Positions 8,532 to 17,855 are shown, counted from the stretch's first letter. The stretch: 64,000 bases of DNA from Micromonospora arborensis (GCF_003205615.1 NZ_PYBV01000021.1:1-64000); one strand, 5' to 3'. A program made the numbers and translations. The notes: a model not told the origin generated them from the sequence alone.

Positions 8532-9611
8532 TCAGGACGTCCGCGGCTCCTGACCACGCAGCGCCTGCTCGACGGCGTCGCGTACGCGGGCGTCCTCGCG
8601 CGCCTTGCGCTGCGTCCGGTTGCGGCGTCGGTAGAGGTACGCCCCGACGAGCACGGCGATCAGCACGACGAGCGCCAGCACCAACAGCCAGGGCAGGGCC
8701 CAGCCGTGCGCGGTGACCTGGACCGGCTTGAGCGGGGTGGTGGAGCCCGAGGCGTCGGTGAGCAGGGGCGTGAGGGTCGCGGTCGCGGCCAGCGAGACGG
8801 TGGGCGCCACACCGTGCAGGGGCACCGTCACGTTCCAGCTCTCACCCGGAAGCAGCTCCGGCGGCGCGGCGATGTCCTTGGCGCGCACCCGCAGCAGCCC
8901 GAACGGACCCGAGACCGACACCGCCTGCTGCCCGGACAGAGCGGCGTTGCCGACGTTGTGGATCTTGTAGGTGATGGTGGCGTCACCCTTGCTGAACGGG
9001 TTGGAGGGACCGGCGTACTTCACGTGGAGGTCCTCGATCGCGAGGTTCGGCTTCAGGTCGCCGCCCACCCGCATCTTGATCCGGATACCGAGACGCCGGT
9101 CCACGTTGATGCCCTCGGCCTGGTCGGCCTGGGTCAGCGTGGTGAGGATGCCGCCGACGTAGTCACCCGGCGTGGCGTTGTCCGGGACGCTGATCTTGAA
9201 GGGGACCTGCGCGGTCTTCCCGGGCTGGACCACGACACTGCCGGCATTCGGCTTCACCCAGGCGCCGATCGCGACGGACTTCTTGTCCTTGCTGAGGAGA
9301 TCGAGCTGGCCCGCGTCGGTCGTGAAGCCGTCGGCGGCGTACACGGACAGGGTCAGCGGCGCCTTGCCGCGGTTGGCCACGACCATGGCGTCCTCGACGG
9401 AGCCACCGGGATTGACGTTGTAGCTGTAGCTGGACCGGGCCTCGCCGTAGCTGTTGGAGGCCGTCCGGACCGTCCAGGCGACGTTGCCGTCCGCCGCCAG
9501 GGCGGGGCCGGCGCCGACGCCGGCGGCCGCGACGGCGGCGAGCAGGGACAGCGCGGTCGTACGAAGGATTGCGGCGGTCGTGGTCTTCCAGCGAGTTACG
9601 GACGGTTGCAT
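8532..9611 (-). CDS. DUF916-like (WxL-interacting type) membrane-anchored surface protein
   Basis: 359 residues, start set at ATG 9611 (MQPSVTRWKTTTA) with AAGGA seven bases before; earlier in-frame codons give an implausible leader. Signal peptide 1-40 (LLAAVAAAGVGAGPALA). An immunoglobulin-like module (about 45-170; YSYNVNPGGSVEDAMVVANR, then VPFKISVPDNATPGDYVGG) is the peptidoglycan-binding domain of WxL-interacting proteins. A second beta domain (180-290), a membrane helix (ALPWLLVLALVVLIAVLVG) and a basic tail follow. In Firmicutes such proteins hold WxL-domain proteins at the wall. The gene lies directly downstream, on the same strand, of a phosphatase ending in a WxL-like domain, with a hairpin between. 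Confidence 0.78.
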   Translation of the reverse strand: MQPSVTRWKTTTAAILRTTALSLLAAVAAAGVGAGPALAADGNVAWTVRTASNSYGEARSSYSYNVNPGGSVEDAMVVANRGKAPLTLSVYAADGFTTDAGQLDLLSKDKKSVAIGAWVKPNAGSVVVQPGKTAQVPFKISVPDNATPGDYVGGILTTLTQADQAEGINVDRRLGIRIKMRVGGDLKPNLAIEDLHVKYAGPSNPFSKGDATITYKIHNVGNAALSGQQAVSVSGPFGLLRVRAKDIAAPPELLPGESWNVTVPLHGVAPTVSLAATATLTPLLTDASGSTTPLKPVQVTAHGWALPWLLVLALVVLIAVLVGAYLYRRRNRTQRKAREDARVRDAVEQALRGQEPRTS

Positions 9612-9651
9612 TTCAGATCCTTGAGGTGATCTTGAGAGGGGGCAAATGGGT

Positions 9652-9685
9652 GGCGGGGTAGGCACCCGAAGGTGCCTACCCCGCC
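9652..9685 (-). terminator. Hairpin between the phosphatase and DUF916 genes
   Basis: A perfect 15-bp stem (9652-9666 with 9671-9685) closes a CGAA loop in the 90-bp gap between the two minus-strand genes. There is no T tract; it could terminate part of the transcripts or protect the upstream mRNA. Confidence 0.6.
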
Positions 9686-9701
9686 CGATGGAGCTGTTCG
9701 G

Positions 9702-11681
9702 TCAGCTGCTCAGCGCAGTGATCGTGAGGGTGGTGCGGTAGCTACCCACCGCGATGCTGTCCGGGATCTTCAGATCCAGGTCAGCACCGAGCCGGGCGCC
9801 GCCCCGCGGGTGACCCTGCACGGCCGCGGCGAGGCCGCTGGAGACCGAGAGGCCCTTGCCCTGGTCGTCGAAGGACGACAGGACCGGGGCACCGGCCTCG
9901 GCACCCGCGCCGCCGTCGAGCACGTACGGGGTCCAGCCCAGGTAGGAGCCGGCGAACTTCTTGTCGGCGTCCTGGAAGTCGCCGACGTTGGCCGAGATCG
10001 ACCACGGGGCGAGCGAACGCCGGCTGTCGGTCACCAGGAGCGGGTTGATCTTGCCGGTCGCCTCGAAGGAGGTACCGTTGCGCTCCTGAGCGGTGCCCAG
10101 GTTGACCAGGCCGTTGTAGCCGTCGATCGTCCAGCCGAACTCACCCGGAGCCGGGTTCGGCACGTTGACCTGGATGGCCTGACCGTCACCGTGGTACGGG
10201 TGGATGGTCGTGCTGTCGACGATCGAGCCGACCGGCTGACCCTCCGGGGTGTTGACGCAGGAGAGGCCCTTCTCGACGGCCGCGTTCGGCGCCGCGCAGG
10301 TGCCACTGCGGAGGTTCTCGAGCACCAGCTTGTCGGCCTTGACCGACACCTTGACGTAGCTGCGGACGTGCTCCTGGTTCTCCACCGAGTTGAACCAGTA
10401 GTTGCTCGGGTTCAGCGGGTCCGGGCCGAGGCCGTCGGGACCGGTGCCGGTGGTGCCCGGCTTCTTGATGTCGTAGTACTTCGAGCCAGAGGCCGAGTTG
10501 GCCGTCACGTAGATGACGCCACCCGGGCCGGGGAACACGTCGGCAGCGCCCGGCTGCTCGGCCGGGTTCTCCTTCTGGCCGTTCTTGATCGAGTAGCTAC
10601 GGGTGTAGACGTGGTCGTGGCCCTGCAGCACCATGTCGATGCCGAGGTCGGAGAACGCCGTCGTGAAGTCCTTCCGACGGGCCGCGTTGTCCCCGTCGGT
10701 GGAGTGGGTCGCCGCCGAGTAGATGGAGTGGTGGTAGACCAGCACCTTCCACTTGGCCTCGGAGCCGTGCTTCTTGACCACGTCGGTGACGTACGAGACG
10801 TGCGCCGCATCGCCGCCGGCAGAGCCGTCCGCCGGGTTGGCGTAGCTGTTGCTGTTCAGGTCGATGAACAGCACGTCCTTGTAGATGTACCAGAAGTCGC
10901 CGCCGGAGCGGGTCGCCTGGTCCCCGGTGTAGTACTGGGCCGAGCGGTCGGTGTTCGGCGTGAAGTGGTGCTGCTCCCAGGACTTGCCGCCGACATCGTG
11001 GTTACCGATGGTGGCACCGAGGGGGTACTGACGCAGCTGGTCGGGGGCCAGGAACGAGTCCCACTGGCTCTCGTCGTTGGCGCTCTCGACGTGGTCACCG
11101 GCGGAGACCAGCAGCTCGGTGTTCGGGTTGGCCGCGGTGGCGACCTTCAGGGTCTCCTCCCAGCCGGCCTGGTCCTTCAGCCGGTCACCGGAGGCGCCGA
11201 TCTGCGGGTCGCCGAAGAAGAGGAAGTCGTAGTCGCCCTCGAAGGACCGCGTCTTGAAGGAGTACGCCGGCGACCAGCTGCCCTCGGCGCCGACCCGGTA
11301 CGAGTACGTGGTGTTCTCGCGCAGGTCGCTGATCGTGGCGTGCCGGTTGAAGCCGGTGGTGGAGGTGTTCGCCGCGCCAACGGCTTCGAAGCTGACCGCG
11401 CTGGCCGGGAACTCGCCGTTGACGATCTCGGCGGTCGGGGCGAGCTGGATCTTCTGCGCGGTGTCTGCAGAGGAGTACCAGGTCACGATGCGCTGGGTCT
11501 CGTTGGCACCGACGCCGAGGACCACACCGGTGATCGTGGTGGACTCGGCTGCACTCGCAGTGGCCATGAGACCACTACCGAGGGCCGCGCCCATTCCCAG
11601 GAACCCGGCTGCGACCCCGGCGACCAGGCGCCGCCGCACGAGCCCGGGGGCCCGTGTCGAGGTGCTCAATGTCATCGACAT
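9702..11681 (-). CDS. Secreted purple-acid-phosphatase-like metallophosphoesterase with C-terminal WxL-like domain
   Basis: 659 residues. Tat-like signal (RRRLVAGVAAGFLGMGAALG, AxA at about 45), a fibronectin-III-type PAP N-terminal domain (50-145), then a calcineurin-type catalytic domain with the metal motifs FFGDPQIG, SAGDHVES, IGNHDVGG, LVYHHSIYS and LQGHDHVYTRSYS (150-370). The last 150 residues are beta-rich, with PWSISANVGDF and SYLGWTPYVL and ending LTITALSS; this resembles a WxL wall-binding domain. Likely function: extracellular phosphate release. The neighbouring DUF916 protein could be its wall partner. SD GGGA precedes the ATG. Confidence 0.85.
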   Translation of the reverse strand: MSMTLSTSTRAPGLVRRRLVAGVAAGFLGMGAALGSGLMATASAAESTTITGVVLGVGANETQRIVTWYSSADTAQKIQLAPTAEIVNGEFPASAVSFEAVGAANTSTTGFNRHATISDLRENTTYSYRVGAEGSWSPAYSFKTRSFEGDYDFLFFGDPQIGASGDRLKDQAGWEETLKVATAANPNTELLVSAGDHVESANDESQWDSFLAPDQLRQYPLGATIGNHDVGGKSWEQHHFTPNTDRSAQYYTGDQATRSGGDFWYIYKDVLFIDLNSNSYANPADGSAGGDAAHVSYVTDVVKKHGSEAKWKVLVYHHSIYSAATHSTDGDNAARRKDFTTAFSDLGIDMVLQGHDHVYTRSYSIKNGQKENPAEQPGAADVFPGPGGVIYVTANSASGSKYYDIKKPGTTGTGPDGLGPDPLNPSNYWFNSVENQEHVRSYVKVSVKADKLVLENLRSGTCAAPNAAVEKGLSCVNTPEGQPVGSIVDSTTIHPYHGDGQAIQVNVPNPAPGEFGWTIDGYNGLVNLGTAQERNGTSFEATGKINPLLVTDSRRSLAPWSISANVGDFQDADKKFAGSYLGWTPYVLDGGAGAEAGAPVLSSFDDQGKGLSVSSGLAAAVQGHPRGGARLGADLDLKIPDSIAVGSYRTTLTITALSS

Positions 11682-11818
11682 TGTTCCCTTTTCAAATAGA
11701 GAAATGGATTGTGTCTTCCCCGACGCTGGGGAAGTAAATCCACGCTTTCGCTGCCTGATGAACCAACAATGAACGCGATCTTGCGAAAGCCTGCACTTCG
11801 CGAACTACTTAGCCCTAC

Positions 11819-13036
11819 TCAGGACCCGGAAACGCGCTGTACAAACCAGATGAGGCCCATGACGGACACTGCTGCGGAAACAACGCCGGTCGCCCAGAGA
11901 CCAGCTTTCGGCGCACGACGACGCAGCACGATCAGCAGCGGGAAGACGAGAGCGATAATCGTCAACTGAACGGTCTCGATGCCGACGTTGAACACCAGCA
12001 GCGACCACAGCAGGGTCCACGACCAAGCCTCGTCGATGCCCAGCGCGCCCGCGAAGCCCAGCCCGTGCACCAGGCCGAAGCCGAACACCACGCCGAGGCG
12101 GATCCAGCCGGCCCGGTCCAGGCTGAAGTGACCCTGCCTCGTCGTCTCCAGGTCGGTCGCGTGCCCACCGCGCCGCCAGATCCCCCAGAGGTGCCAGCCC
12201 GCGACCACGGCGATCGACAACGCGATGACCGGCTCCACGATCGCCCCCGGCACCTCGACCAGGCCGAGTGCCGCGAGCATGAACGTCACCGAGTGCGCCA
12301 GGGTGAAGCTGGTGGCCGCGAGCACGATCTCGCGAAGACGCCGCGACCCGGCGATGAGCGCCAGCAGGAACAGGATGTGGTCGATCCCGGTCAGCAGGTG
12401 CTCGGCGCCCAGGAGGAAGAACTCCCCGAACCGCTCGTACCAGGCCTGCCCGGTCGAGAAGGAGGGGTTGGCGGTGTCGAGCGCCGCGCTGCCCGAACGG
12501 CCGTCGATCTCGTAGGTGACGATCGTCTTGGTGCCCTTGACGTAGCCCTCGTCATCAGGGAAGAGACCGCTGCGCACCTCGTGCTCGGCGACCCGCTCGG
12601 GGCAGGTCCAGTCCAGCAGCAGAGTCGCGTACGGCACGCCGTCACGCTCGCCCATCGTCGCGTCGCCCACCTGGGTCGGCCGGCAGTCCGCGCTCCGCGC
12701 GCGCACCGAGAACCGGTCGGAGACATACGTGAGAACCGTCGACGCATGGCTCTTCAACGCTGCGGCCTGAGCGTCGGCGTCACCCGCCTCAAATGCGGCC
12801 GTCCCCGCCTGGAAGAGCGGATCATCGTCACCGGAATCAGCGGCAGACACGATGAGGAGGTCGTATTCGAGCTCCAGCGCCGTGCGGATGTGACCCTCGT
12901 CTCCGCCGGATATTTTCGCGTACACGGTCGACGAAAAACCGTGCGCCGACGCCGTTCCGGCGCCCAAAAATGGGATCACCGCCGCAGCGATCCCGACAGC
13001 GATGACGATAACGGTACGGCGGACGCGGCCTAACAT
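11819..13036 (-). CDS. HupE/UreJ-2-like membrane protein with extracellular N-terminal domain
   Basis: 405 residues, start set at ATG 13036 (MLGRVRRTVIV) behind GAGGGAG. Signal peptide/first helix 1-32, a secreted domain of about 180 residues (AHGFSSTVYAKISGG ... LLLDWTCPERV), then six to seven membrane helices with the HupE/UreJ signature GAEHLLTGIDHILFLLALI and FTLAHSVTFMLAALGL, and FGLVHGLGFAGAL. Histidines in the helices recall nickel/cobalt permeases of hydrogenase and urease loci, but no such enzyme is nearby, so a general metal-transport or other role remains open. The next gene left is the phosphatase, 137 bp away. Confidence 0.8.
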   Translation of the reverse strand: MLGRVRRTVIVIAVGIAAAVIPFLGAGTASAHGFSSTVYAKISGGDEGHIRTALELEYDLLIVSAADSGDDDPLFQAGTAAFEAGDADAQAAALKSHASTVLTYVSDRFSVRARSADCRPTQVGDATMGERDGVPYATLLLDWTCPERVAEHEVRSGLFPDDEGYVKGTKTIVTYEIDGRSGSAALDTANPSFSTGQAWYERFGEFFLLGAEHLLTGIDHILFLLALIAGSRRLREIVLAATSFTLAHSVTFMLAALGLVEVPGAIVEPVIALSIAVVAGWHLWGIWRRGGHATDLETTRQGHFSLDRAGWIRLGVVFGFGLVHGLGFAGALGIDEAWSWTLLWSLLVFNVGIETVQLTIIALVFPLLIVLRRRAPKAGLWATGVVSAAVSVMGLIWFVQRVSGS

Positions 13037-13219
13037 GCGACTCCCTCGGTTGGCCAGTGCACGTTGCACGTCGCGGGTGAACACCAGCCCCCGCACCGAC
13101 GAACCGCCGGAAAACAAAGACCCCGCACGACCGCCCACGGCTAATCGGCGGCCGGAATTGAGATAGGAATACAAAGAAGTACGCGGACTCTTCCGCCACC
13201 ACTCGAAAGGACGACCACC

Positions 13220-13882
13220 TTGCGTCCCCCGCTTCGGGCCGTCGCCATGCTGGCCGCGACCGCCGCGCTGCTCACCGCCTGCAGCTCCGGCGACGACTGG
13301 TCACAGCCGCACCCCACGCCCAGCGCCGTCGGCGCACTCGGCCCCGGGTTCGTCGACCCCTCCACGACGCCCGCCCCGGAGGCGACCATCAGGCCGAAGC
13401 CCGGCTCGTGGACCGATGTCCACCCGCCGAAGGACTACCGGGTGGTGCTGCTCACGGTCGGCGACGACAACCCGACGAAGGCGCTCGTGACAGCGGTCAA
13501 GGACTGGGCCGACGACGAGCACGTCGACCTCAGGACGATCGTCGTCGGCGACGCGCAGGACCCCCTCCCCAGCATCACCAAGGCGATGGAGATGGGCCCG
13601 GACCTCATCGTCAGCGCGGGCAACGACCTCATCGACCCCCTCGCGCTGGTCACCCCGAACCACCTCGACGAGAAGTTCCTCGTGGTGGGCGCGGAGTTGG
13701 CCGAGCCCACCCACAACGTCACCTCGGTCGACTGGGACGGCGCGTCGTTCCGCGGGGAAGGGCTCGGCATGTCCTCGACGTACGACCCGAACTCGTTCAG
13801 CGCCGAACGCTGCGGGGCGGCGATCAGGGCCGGCGTGGCGGCGGTTCTCAACAACCTGACCGGGATCGTGGTCTGGCTCTGA
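13220..13882 (+). CDS. Lipoprotein, possibly BMP/substrate-binding-like
   Basis: 220 residues from TTG 13220 with GAAAGG nine bases upstream. The lipobox is LLTAC with Cys21; a flexible Pro/Thr linker follows. The globular part (about 70-220) reads as an alpha/beta domain: YRVVLLTVGDD...ALVTAVKDWADD, PDLIVSAGNDLIDPLA, KFLVVGAELAEPTHNVTSVDW. This resembles the basic membrane protein (BMP) class of binding proteins, at about two thirds of their length. No ABC transporter is next to it, so substrate and function are unknown. Divergent from the HupE/UreJ-like gene across 183 bp. Confidence 0.75.
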   Translation: MRPPLRAVAMLAATAALLTACSSGDDWSQPHPTPSAVGALGPGFVDPSTTPAPEATIRPKPGSWTDVHPPKDYRVVLLTVGDDNPTKALVTAVKDWADDEHVDLRTIVVGDAQDPLPSITKAMEMGPDLIVSAGNDLIDPLALVTPNHLDEKFLVVGAELAEPTHNVTSVDWDGASFRGEGLGMSSTYDPNSFSAERCGAAIRAGVAAVLNNLTGIVVWL

Positions 13883-13917
13883 CGATCGGGGGGGGCCGTC
13901 CGCCGCGGAGCCGACAG

Positions 13918-13954
13918 GACCCGGCGCGGAGGCTTTCGACCTCCGCACCGGGCC
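13918..13954. terminator. Bidirectional terminator
   Basis: CCCGGCGCGGAGG (13920-13932) pairs with CCTCCGCACCGGG (13940-13952) with one mismatch, between the convergent lipoprotein and esterase genes. Confidence 0.7.
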
Positions 13955-13961
13955 TGAGGGG

Positions 13962-15614
13962 TTACGCGGCCGAGCAGGTGGGGGTCACTCCCGCACCGGT
14001 GCCGGTGCCCTGGTAGCCGAATTCGGTCGACTGGCCAGCTCCGATGGAGCCGTTGTAGGCGACATTGGTGAACTGGACGGTGCCGGTGGTGCCGCTCCGG
14101 TTGGCACTCCAGATGTTGGTGACGCTGGCTCCTGGCGGCAGGGTCATGGTGACCGTCCAGCCGTTGATCGGCGCCGCGCCGGCGGTCACCCGGACCGCGG
14201 CGACGAACCCACCCGTCCACTGGTTGACCGACACGGTCGCCGTACACCCACCACCGGTGGGCGGCGGCGTGGTCGGAGGGAGCGTCGTCGGAGGCGGCGT
14301 CGTCGGAGGCGGCGTGGTCGGAGGCGGCGTGGTCGGGCCGTCGACGAGGACTGGCGTCTGCCAGTCCCGCCAGTCGGCCAGCCGGCCGAGCGCCTTGCTG
14401 TGCATCCGGATCACGCCCGGCTCGTTGCCCGTCTTCAACAGGAACTTCCGGATGTTGTTCTGCAGCGGGGTACGCCACTCGGGGCGGTTGGCGCAGTGGC
14501 TGCCGTCCTGGACGTCGGACCAGTAGGTGATGTTGTCGCCCGCGCCGAGCGCCTTGTAGACCTCCGCGCCGCCCAGCGCCGCCACGCTCGCCGACCGGGG
14601 GCCGAGGTTGGCGATGTGCGGGTTGTCCATGATGAACAGGCCTCGCGGCGCCACCATGGCGACCATCTCGTGCGTGTCCACCGGGAGTCGGTTCGGGCTG
14701 CCGGTGAAGGAGCCGAAGGCGTCACCCAACCAGGGCTGCTCCCCGTACGCGCTGCTCAGGCTCTGGGCGCCCTCCCCGGGGATACCCCGGAAGATGGGAA
14801 CGCCCGCGCTGCCCGACTCGATCGGCATGGTCAGAGCGATGCGCTGGTCGAACACACCGATCGCGAAGGCGCCCTTGCCGTAGCGCGAGCATCCGGTGAC
14901 GCCCATCGCGTCGGGCTTGAGGATCGTGTTGCCGGACTGCTCGATGACGTCGATGATCCGGCTCACGCCCCAACCCCAGGCCGCGAGCAGCCCGGTGCCG
15001 CTCGATGAGCCATAGATGCTGTAGAACGCGCCCTGCTTGTTGTTTCGGGGTGTGCCCTCGCGACCAACGGCCAGCGGGTCGTAGCTGATGACGGCAGCAC
15101 CCGCGGCCTTGATGGTGGCCGTGTCCGCACCGAACCCACCCACGACCACGACGGCCGGGAACGGGCCGGTGCCGCTCGGCAACTCGACGCGGGCCGAGAA
15201 GGTGGAGTTCCTGCCGTTGTGCGACACGTTCACGGTGATGTTGGTGGTCGAGACCGTCCCCGTGACGGTGGCCGGCTTGGCGGGCTTCTCGCCGAAGACG
15301 AATTTCTCCGCCAACTCCTTGATCTCCGCCCGACGACAGCGCCAGTCGGACTTGGCGGTGATGGCCGCGCCGTTCAGCTTCTTGAAGGGATCGGGGAGCT
15401 TGGCGTTGGTCGGCAGCGAACCGAGGTCCGGCAGACCGGACACCGCGCAGTCGGCGCCCTCGTCCTCCACGGCTGCGGCCGCCAGGACGCCTGCGGCGGC
15501 CTGCGCGGTTGTCGTTCTTGCTACTACCGATACCGATCCGGCGATCGTGAGCGCGGCTACCGCCAGCGCGACGAGCACAGAGCGGGTGCTTGAACGGCCC
15601 GAGCGGATGATCAC
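13962..15614 (-). CDS. Secreted CE15 glucuronoyl esterase with C-terminal CBM2
   Basis: 550 residues from GTG 15614 with AAGGAG upstream; longer upstream frames lack a start with RBS. Signal peptide (about 10-42), CE15 alpha/beta-hydrolase (70-420) with the nucleophile elbow GVTGCSRYGKGAF, an acidic residue within IESGSAG and a histidine in DVQDGSHCANRPEW. Then a TTPPPTTPPP linker and a family-2 cellulose-binding module (CTATVSVNQWTGGFVAAV ... STEFGYQGTG) to the end. CE15 enzymes cut ester bonds between lignin alcohols and the 4-O-methylglucuronic acid of xylan. A xylanase-type operator is 113 bp upstream. Confidence 0.92.
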   Translation of the reverse strand: MIIRSGRSSTRSVLVALAVAALTIAGSVSVVARTTTAQAAAGVLAAAAVEDEGADCAVSGLPDLGSLPTNAKLPDPFKKLNGAAITAKSDWRCRRAEIKELAEKFVFGEKPAKPATVTGTVSTTNITVNVSHNGRNSTFSARVELPSGTGPFPAVVVVGGFGADTATIKAAGAAVISYDPLAVGREGTPRNNKQGAFYSIYGSSSGTGLLAAWGWGVSRIIDVIEQSGNTILKPDAMGVTGCSRYGKGAFAIGVFDQRIALTMPIESGSAGVPIFRGIPGEGAQSLSSAYGEQPWLGDAFGSFTGSPNRLPVDTHEMVAMVAPRGLFIMDNPHIANLGPRSASVAALGGAEVYKALGAGDNITYWSDVQDGSHCANRPEWRTPLQNNIRKFLLKTGNEPGVIRMHSKALGRLADWRDWQTPVLVDGPTTPPPTTPPPTTPPPTTLPPTTPPPTGGGCTATVSVNQWTGGFVAAVRVTAGAAPINGWTVTMTLPPGASVTNIWSANRSGTTGTVQFTNVAYNGSIGAGQSTEFGYQGTGTGAGVTPTCSAA

Positions 15615-15726
15615 CAGGGCTCTCCTTCCGAGGGTGGTGGTGGGAAGGAACGAAACGCGATCGATGATCACGTATGCCAGCCGTGTCAAGCTTGAGCGTC
15701 GACATCGTAAGGTGTCAATGAGATTC

Positions 15727-15737
15727 CGAAACTTTCG
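15727..15737. promoter_or_regulatory. CGAAA-N-TTTCG palindrome, candidate xylan-regulon operator
   Basis: CGAAACTTTCG is an exact inverted repeat upstream of the esterase. The same motif is known in promoters of Streptomyces xylanase and xylosidase genes, where LacI-type repressors of the BxlR/XlnR kind bind. A weaker relative (CGAAAGATTTCCG on the minus strand) lies near 15840-15852. Confidence 0.6.
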
Positions 15738-15883
15738 GTGCCACTTGCCGCTACCCGACAAGCAATCGCCTAGGGTGTGCTGCTCGGTGCATGCCGAACA
15801 CCGCCGAGCAGGCGGCTGGCCTCGCCGCTGGTTTCGGAAATCTTTCGACAATCAGGAAGTGCTGAAGCCGAGCGGGGCATCTG

Positions 15884-16792
15884 TCAGAGGGCGTTCGGGC
15901 CGACCGGCTCCGGAGCGAGTGCCGTCAGCTCCGCCACCTCGGCGTCGGTCAGTCGGATCTGCGCGGCGGCGAGGTTCTCCCGGAGATGGGCGAGGCTGGT
16001 CGTACCCGGGATCGGAAGCATTGCCGGGGACCGGTGCAGCAGCCAGGCCAGCGCGATCTGCTGCGGCGTCGCCTCGTACCTGGCCGCGATCGGCGCCAGG
16101 GTGCGGGCGACCTCGTCGGCGTTCTCCCCACCATCGCGAAGACTGATGGGGTGCCAGGGCGAGAACACCGCGCCCGACTGCTCCGCGGCCACCAGCAGGT
16201 CGGCGCCGGTGCGGTTGCCGACGTTGTACAGGGCAGTCACCGCCGCGATGTCCGTGATCGACCGCGCCGTCTCGTACTGCGCGGCCGTGACGTTGGACAA
16301 CCCGATGTGCCGGACGTACCCCTCGTCCTGCAACTTCTTCAGCTCACCCACCTGGTCCCCGAACGGGGCATCCGTGGCATAACCGCTGTGCAGGTAGTAC
16401 AGGTCGATCCGCTCCAGGCCCAGACGGCGCAGGCTCAGCATGGCCGACTGCCGGAGGTACGCCGGGTTACCCACCCAGCCAAGGGTGGAGTAGTCGAATC
16501 CGCCCCGGACGAAACCGCCCTTGCTGGCGATGACGACGCCCTCCCGGTAGGGGTGCAGCGCCTCCCGGATGAGCAGCTCGTTCGTGTGCGGCCCGTAGAC
16601 GTCGGCGGTGTCGATGAAGGTCACCCCCTCGTCCACGACCGCGCGCAACAGCGCCACCCCGCCGTCATGGTCGGGGTACGGCCCCCAGACCTGCTCGCCG
16701 GTGAGCTGCATCGCGCCGAAGCCAACGCGACCGACGCGAAGATCCCCGCCGATGCTGATGGTGGGCAGTGCGGACGCGGGTTGCACTTCCAT
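15884..16792 (-). CDS. Aldo/keto reductase
   Basis: 302 residues; (beta/alpha)8 NADPH-dependent reductase. Catalytic tetrad candidates: Asp in FIDTADVYG, Tyr in the same motif, Lys in VIASKGGF, His in YYLHSG. The C-terminal half has ALAWLLHRSPAMLPIPGT, the cofactor-binding segment. The subfamily is that of bacterial YajO/AKR-like oxidoreductases; substrate unknown. Its start ATG has only a weak GAGA upstream. It lies between the esterase and the methyltransferase genes without a clear functional link. Confidence 0.88.
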   Translation of the reverse strand: MEVQPASALPTISIGGDLRVGRVGFGAMQLTGEQVWGPYPDHDGGVALLRAVVDEGVTFIDTADVYGPHTNELLIREALHPYREGVVIASKGGFVRGGFDYSTLGWVGNPAYLRQSAMLSLRRLGLERIDLYYLHSGYATDAPFGDQVGELKKLQDEGYVRHIGLSNVTAAQYETARSITDIAAVTALYNVGNRTGADLLVAAEQSGAVFSPWHPISLRDGGENADEVARTLAPIAARYEATPQQIALAWLLHRSPAMLPIPGTTSLAHLRENLAAAQIRLTDAEVAELTALAPEPVGPNAL

Positions 16793-16804
16793 GGTCGTCT
16801 CTAT

Positions 16805-17190
16805 TCATCGATAGACGGGAGATCGATCACTTCTTGACGGCGTGGGCCGAGCTTCCTCCAGTCGACCAGAGTGCGGGCGGGGCGCGAGACAGAATCCGAA
16901 CAGTCCGTACGGCTCAGCGCGGGGCACTTGGACGTGGCGCTTGCCCTGGAAGATCGAGTAGCTGCCGCCCGGAACCTGGTCGATCCGGAAGAGCTGCGTC
17001 GCGGCAGCCGGATCGCACACCCGGCCCCGTACGCTGCCCGGCGCGGCGTCGTGCACGACTGTCATACAGACCGCGCTGCCGCCGGAAGGCGCTGGGCCGA
17101 CGACAGCCGGCGTGTCGACGTCGGCTCGTACCTGCAACAGGGCGCGCCGCCCCGGACTACGGCGGTGACCGAGGACACGGTGCACTGACT
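16805..17190 (-). pseudogene. Possible remnant of a secreted protein
   Basis: The 409-bp gap 16793-17201 has no solid gene. One minus-strand frame reads plausibly (VRADVDTPAVVGPAPSGG, then ATQLFRIDQVPGGSYSIFQG) and vaguely resembles lectin-like secreted domains, but it has no signal peptide or RBS. It may be a decayed gene or chance. Confidence 0.2.
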
Positions 17191-17201
17191 CGTCCGGCAG
17201 G

Positions 17202-17846
17202 GTGGAATCAGAGGTGTGCGCAGAGCAGGCATCGGCGAGTGACGTCGTGAAGTTCACCCTGCCGACCGGCGATCCGGGGTTCTCCACCGCTGGCACCGTC
17301 TCCGCACCCGACGAACCGGTGCGGGCGACGGCAGCCCATCGGCAGCGCTGGGCGGTGGACACGATGGCTGTCGCACCCGACGACCAGGTGTTGGAGATCG
17401 GCTGCGGTCGGGGGGCGGCCGTCTCCCTGGTCGCCAGCCGACTCACGACCGGCCGAATCGTCGCCATCGACCGAGCAGCGACGATGGTGCGGCTCGCGAC
17501 CGAACGGAACCTGAGCCACATCAACGCCGGCAGAGCCGAGATTCGATGTGCCGGATTCGAGGCGGCCGACCTCCCGGCCCACCGCTTCACCAAGATCTTC
17601 GCGGTGAACGTCAGCCTGTTCTGGCTGGGCGACGCCACGCAGCCGATCGACCAGATGCGGAGTCTGCTCGCACCGGGAGGGCGGATCTACGTGTTCGGCG
17701 AGCGGCCCACGGCCGCCCACGCCACGGCGAACCTCACCGCGACCGAGCTCCTGCTCGAAGCCCGCGGGTTCACCACGGCCAGGTCGAGCGCCATTCGTGG
17801 TCAGGGCCAGGTGCTCACCTGCGTCAGCGGCACACCGATCGGATGA
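17202..17846 (+). CDS. Class I SAM-dependent methyltransferase
   Basis: 214 residues from GTG 17202; GTG 17247 (MKFTLPTGDPGF) is an alternative start. Motif I VLEIGCGRGAAVSLVA (about 63-78), acidic post-I residue in IVAIDRAATM, then FTKIFAVNVSLFW in the motif IV position and LLAPGGRIYVFGE as motif post-III. This is a Methyltransf_11/25-type enzyme; the methyl acceptor cannot be inferred. A GC-rich hairpin separates it from the convergent GH62 gene. Confidence 0.82.
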   Translation: MESEVCAEQASASDVVKFTLPTGDPGFSTAGTVSAPDEPVRATAAHRQRWAVDTMAVAPDDQVLEIGCGRGAAVSLVASRLTTGRIVAIDRAATMVRLATERNLSHINAGRAEIRCAGFEAADLPAHRFTKIFAVNVSLFWLGDATQPIDQMRSLLAPGGRIYVFGERPTAAHATANLTATELLLEARGFTTARSSAIRGQGQVLTCVSGTPIG

Positions 17847-17855
17847 TGCTGCGGT

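Noticed and set aside
9672..11699. Plus-strand frame across the phosphatase gene
   Set aside because: Antisense to a gene with signal peptide and all metallophosphoesterase motifs.
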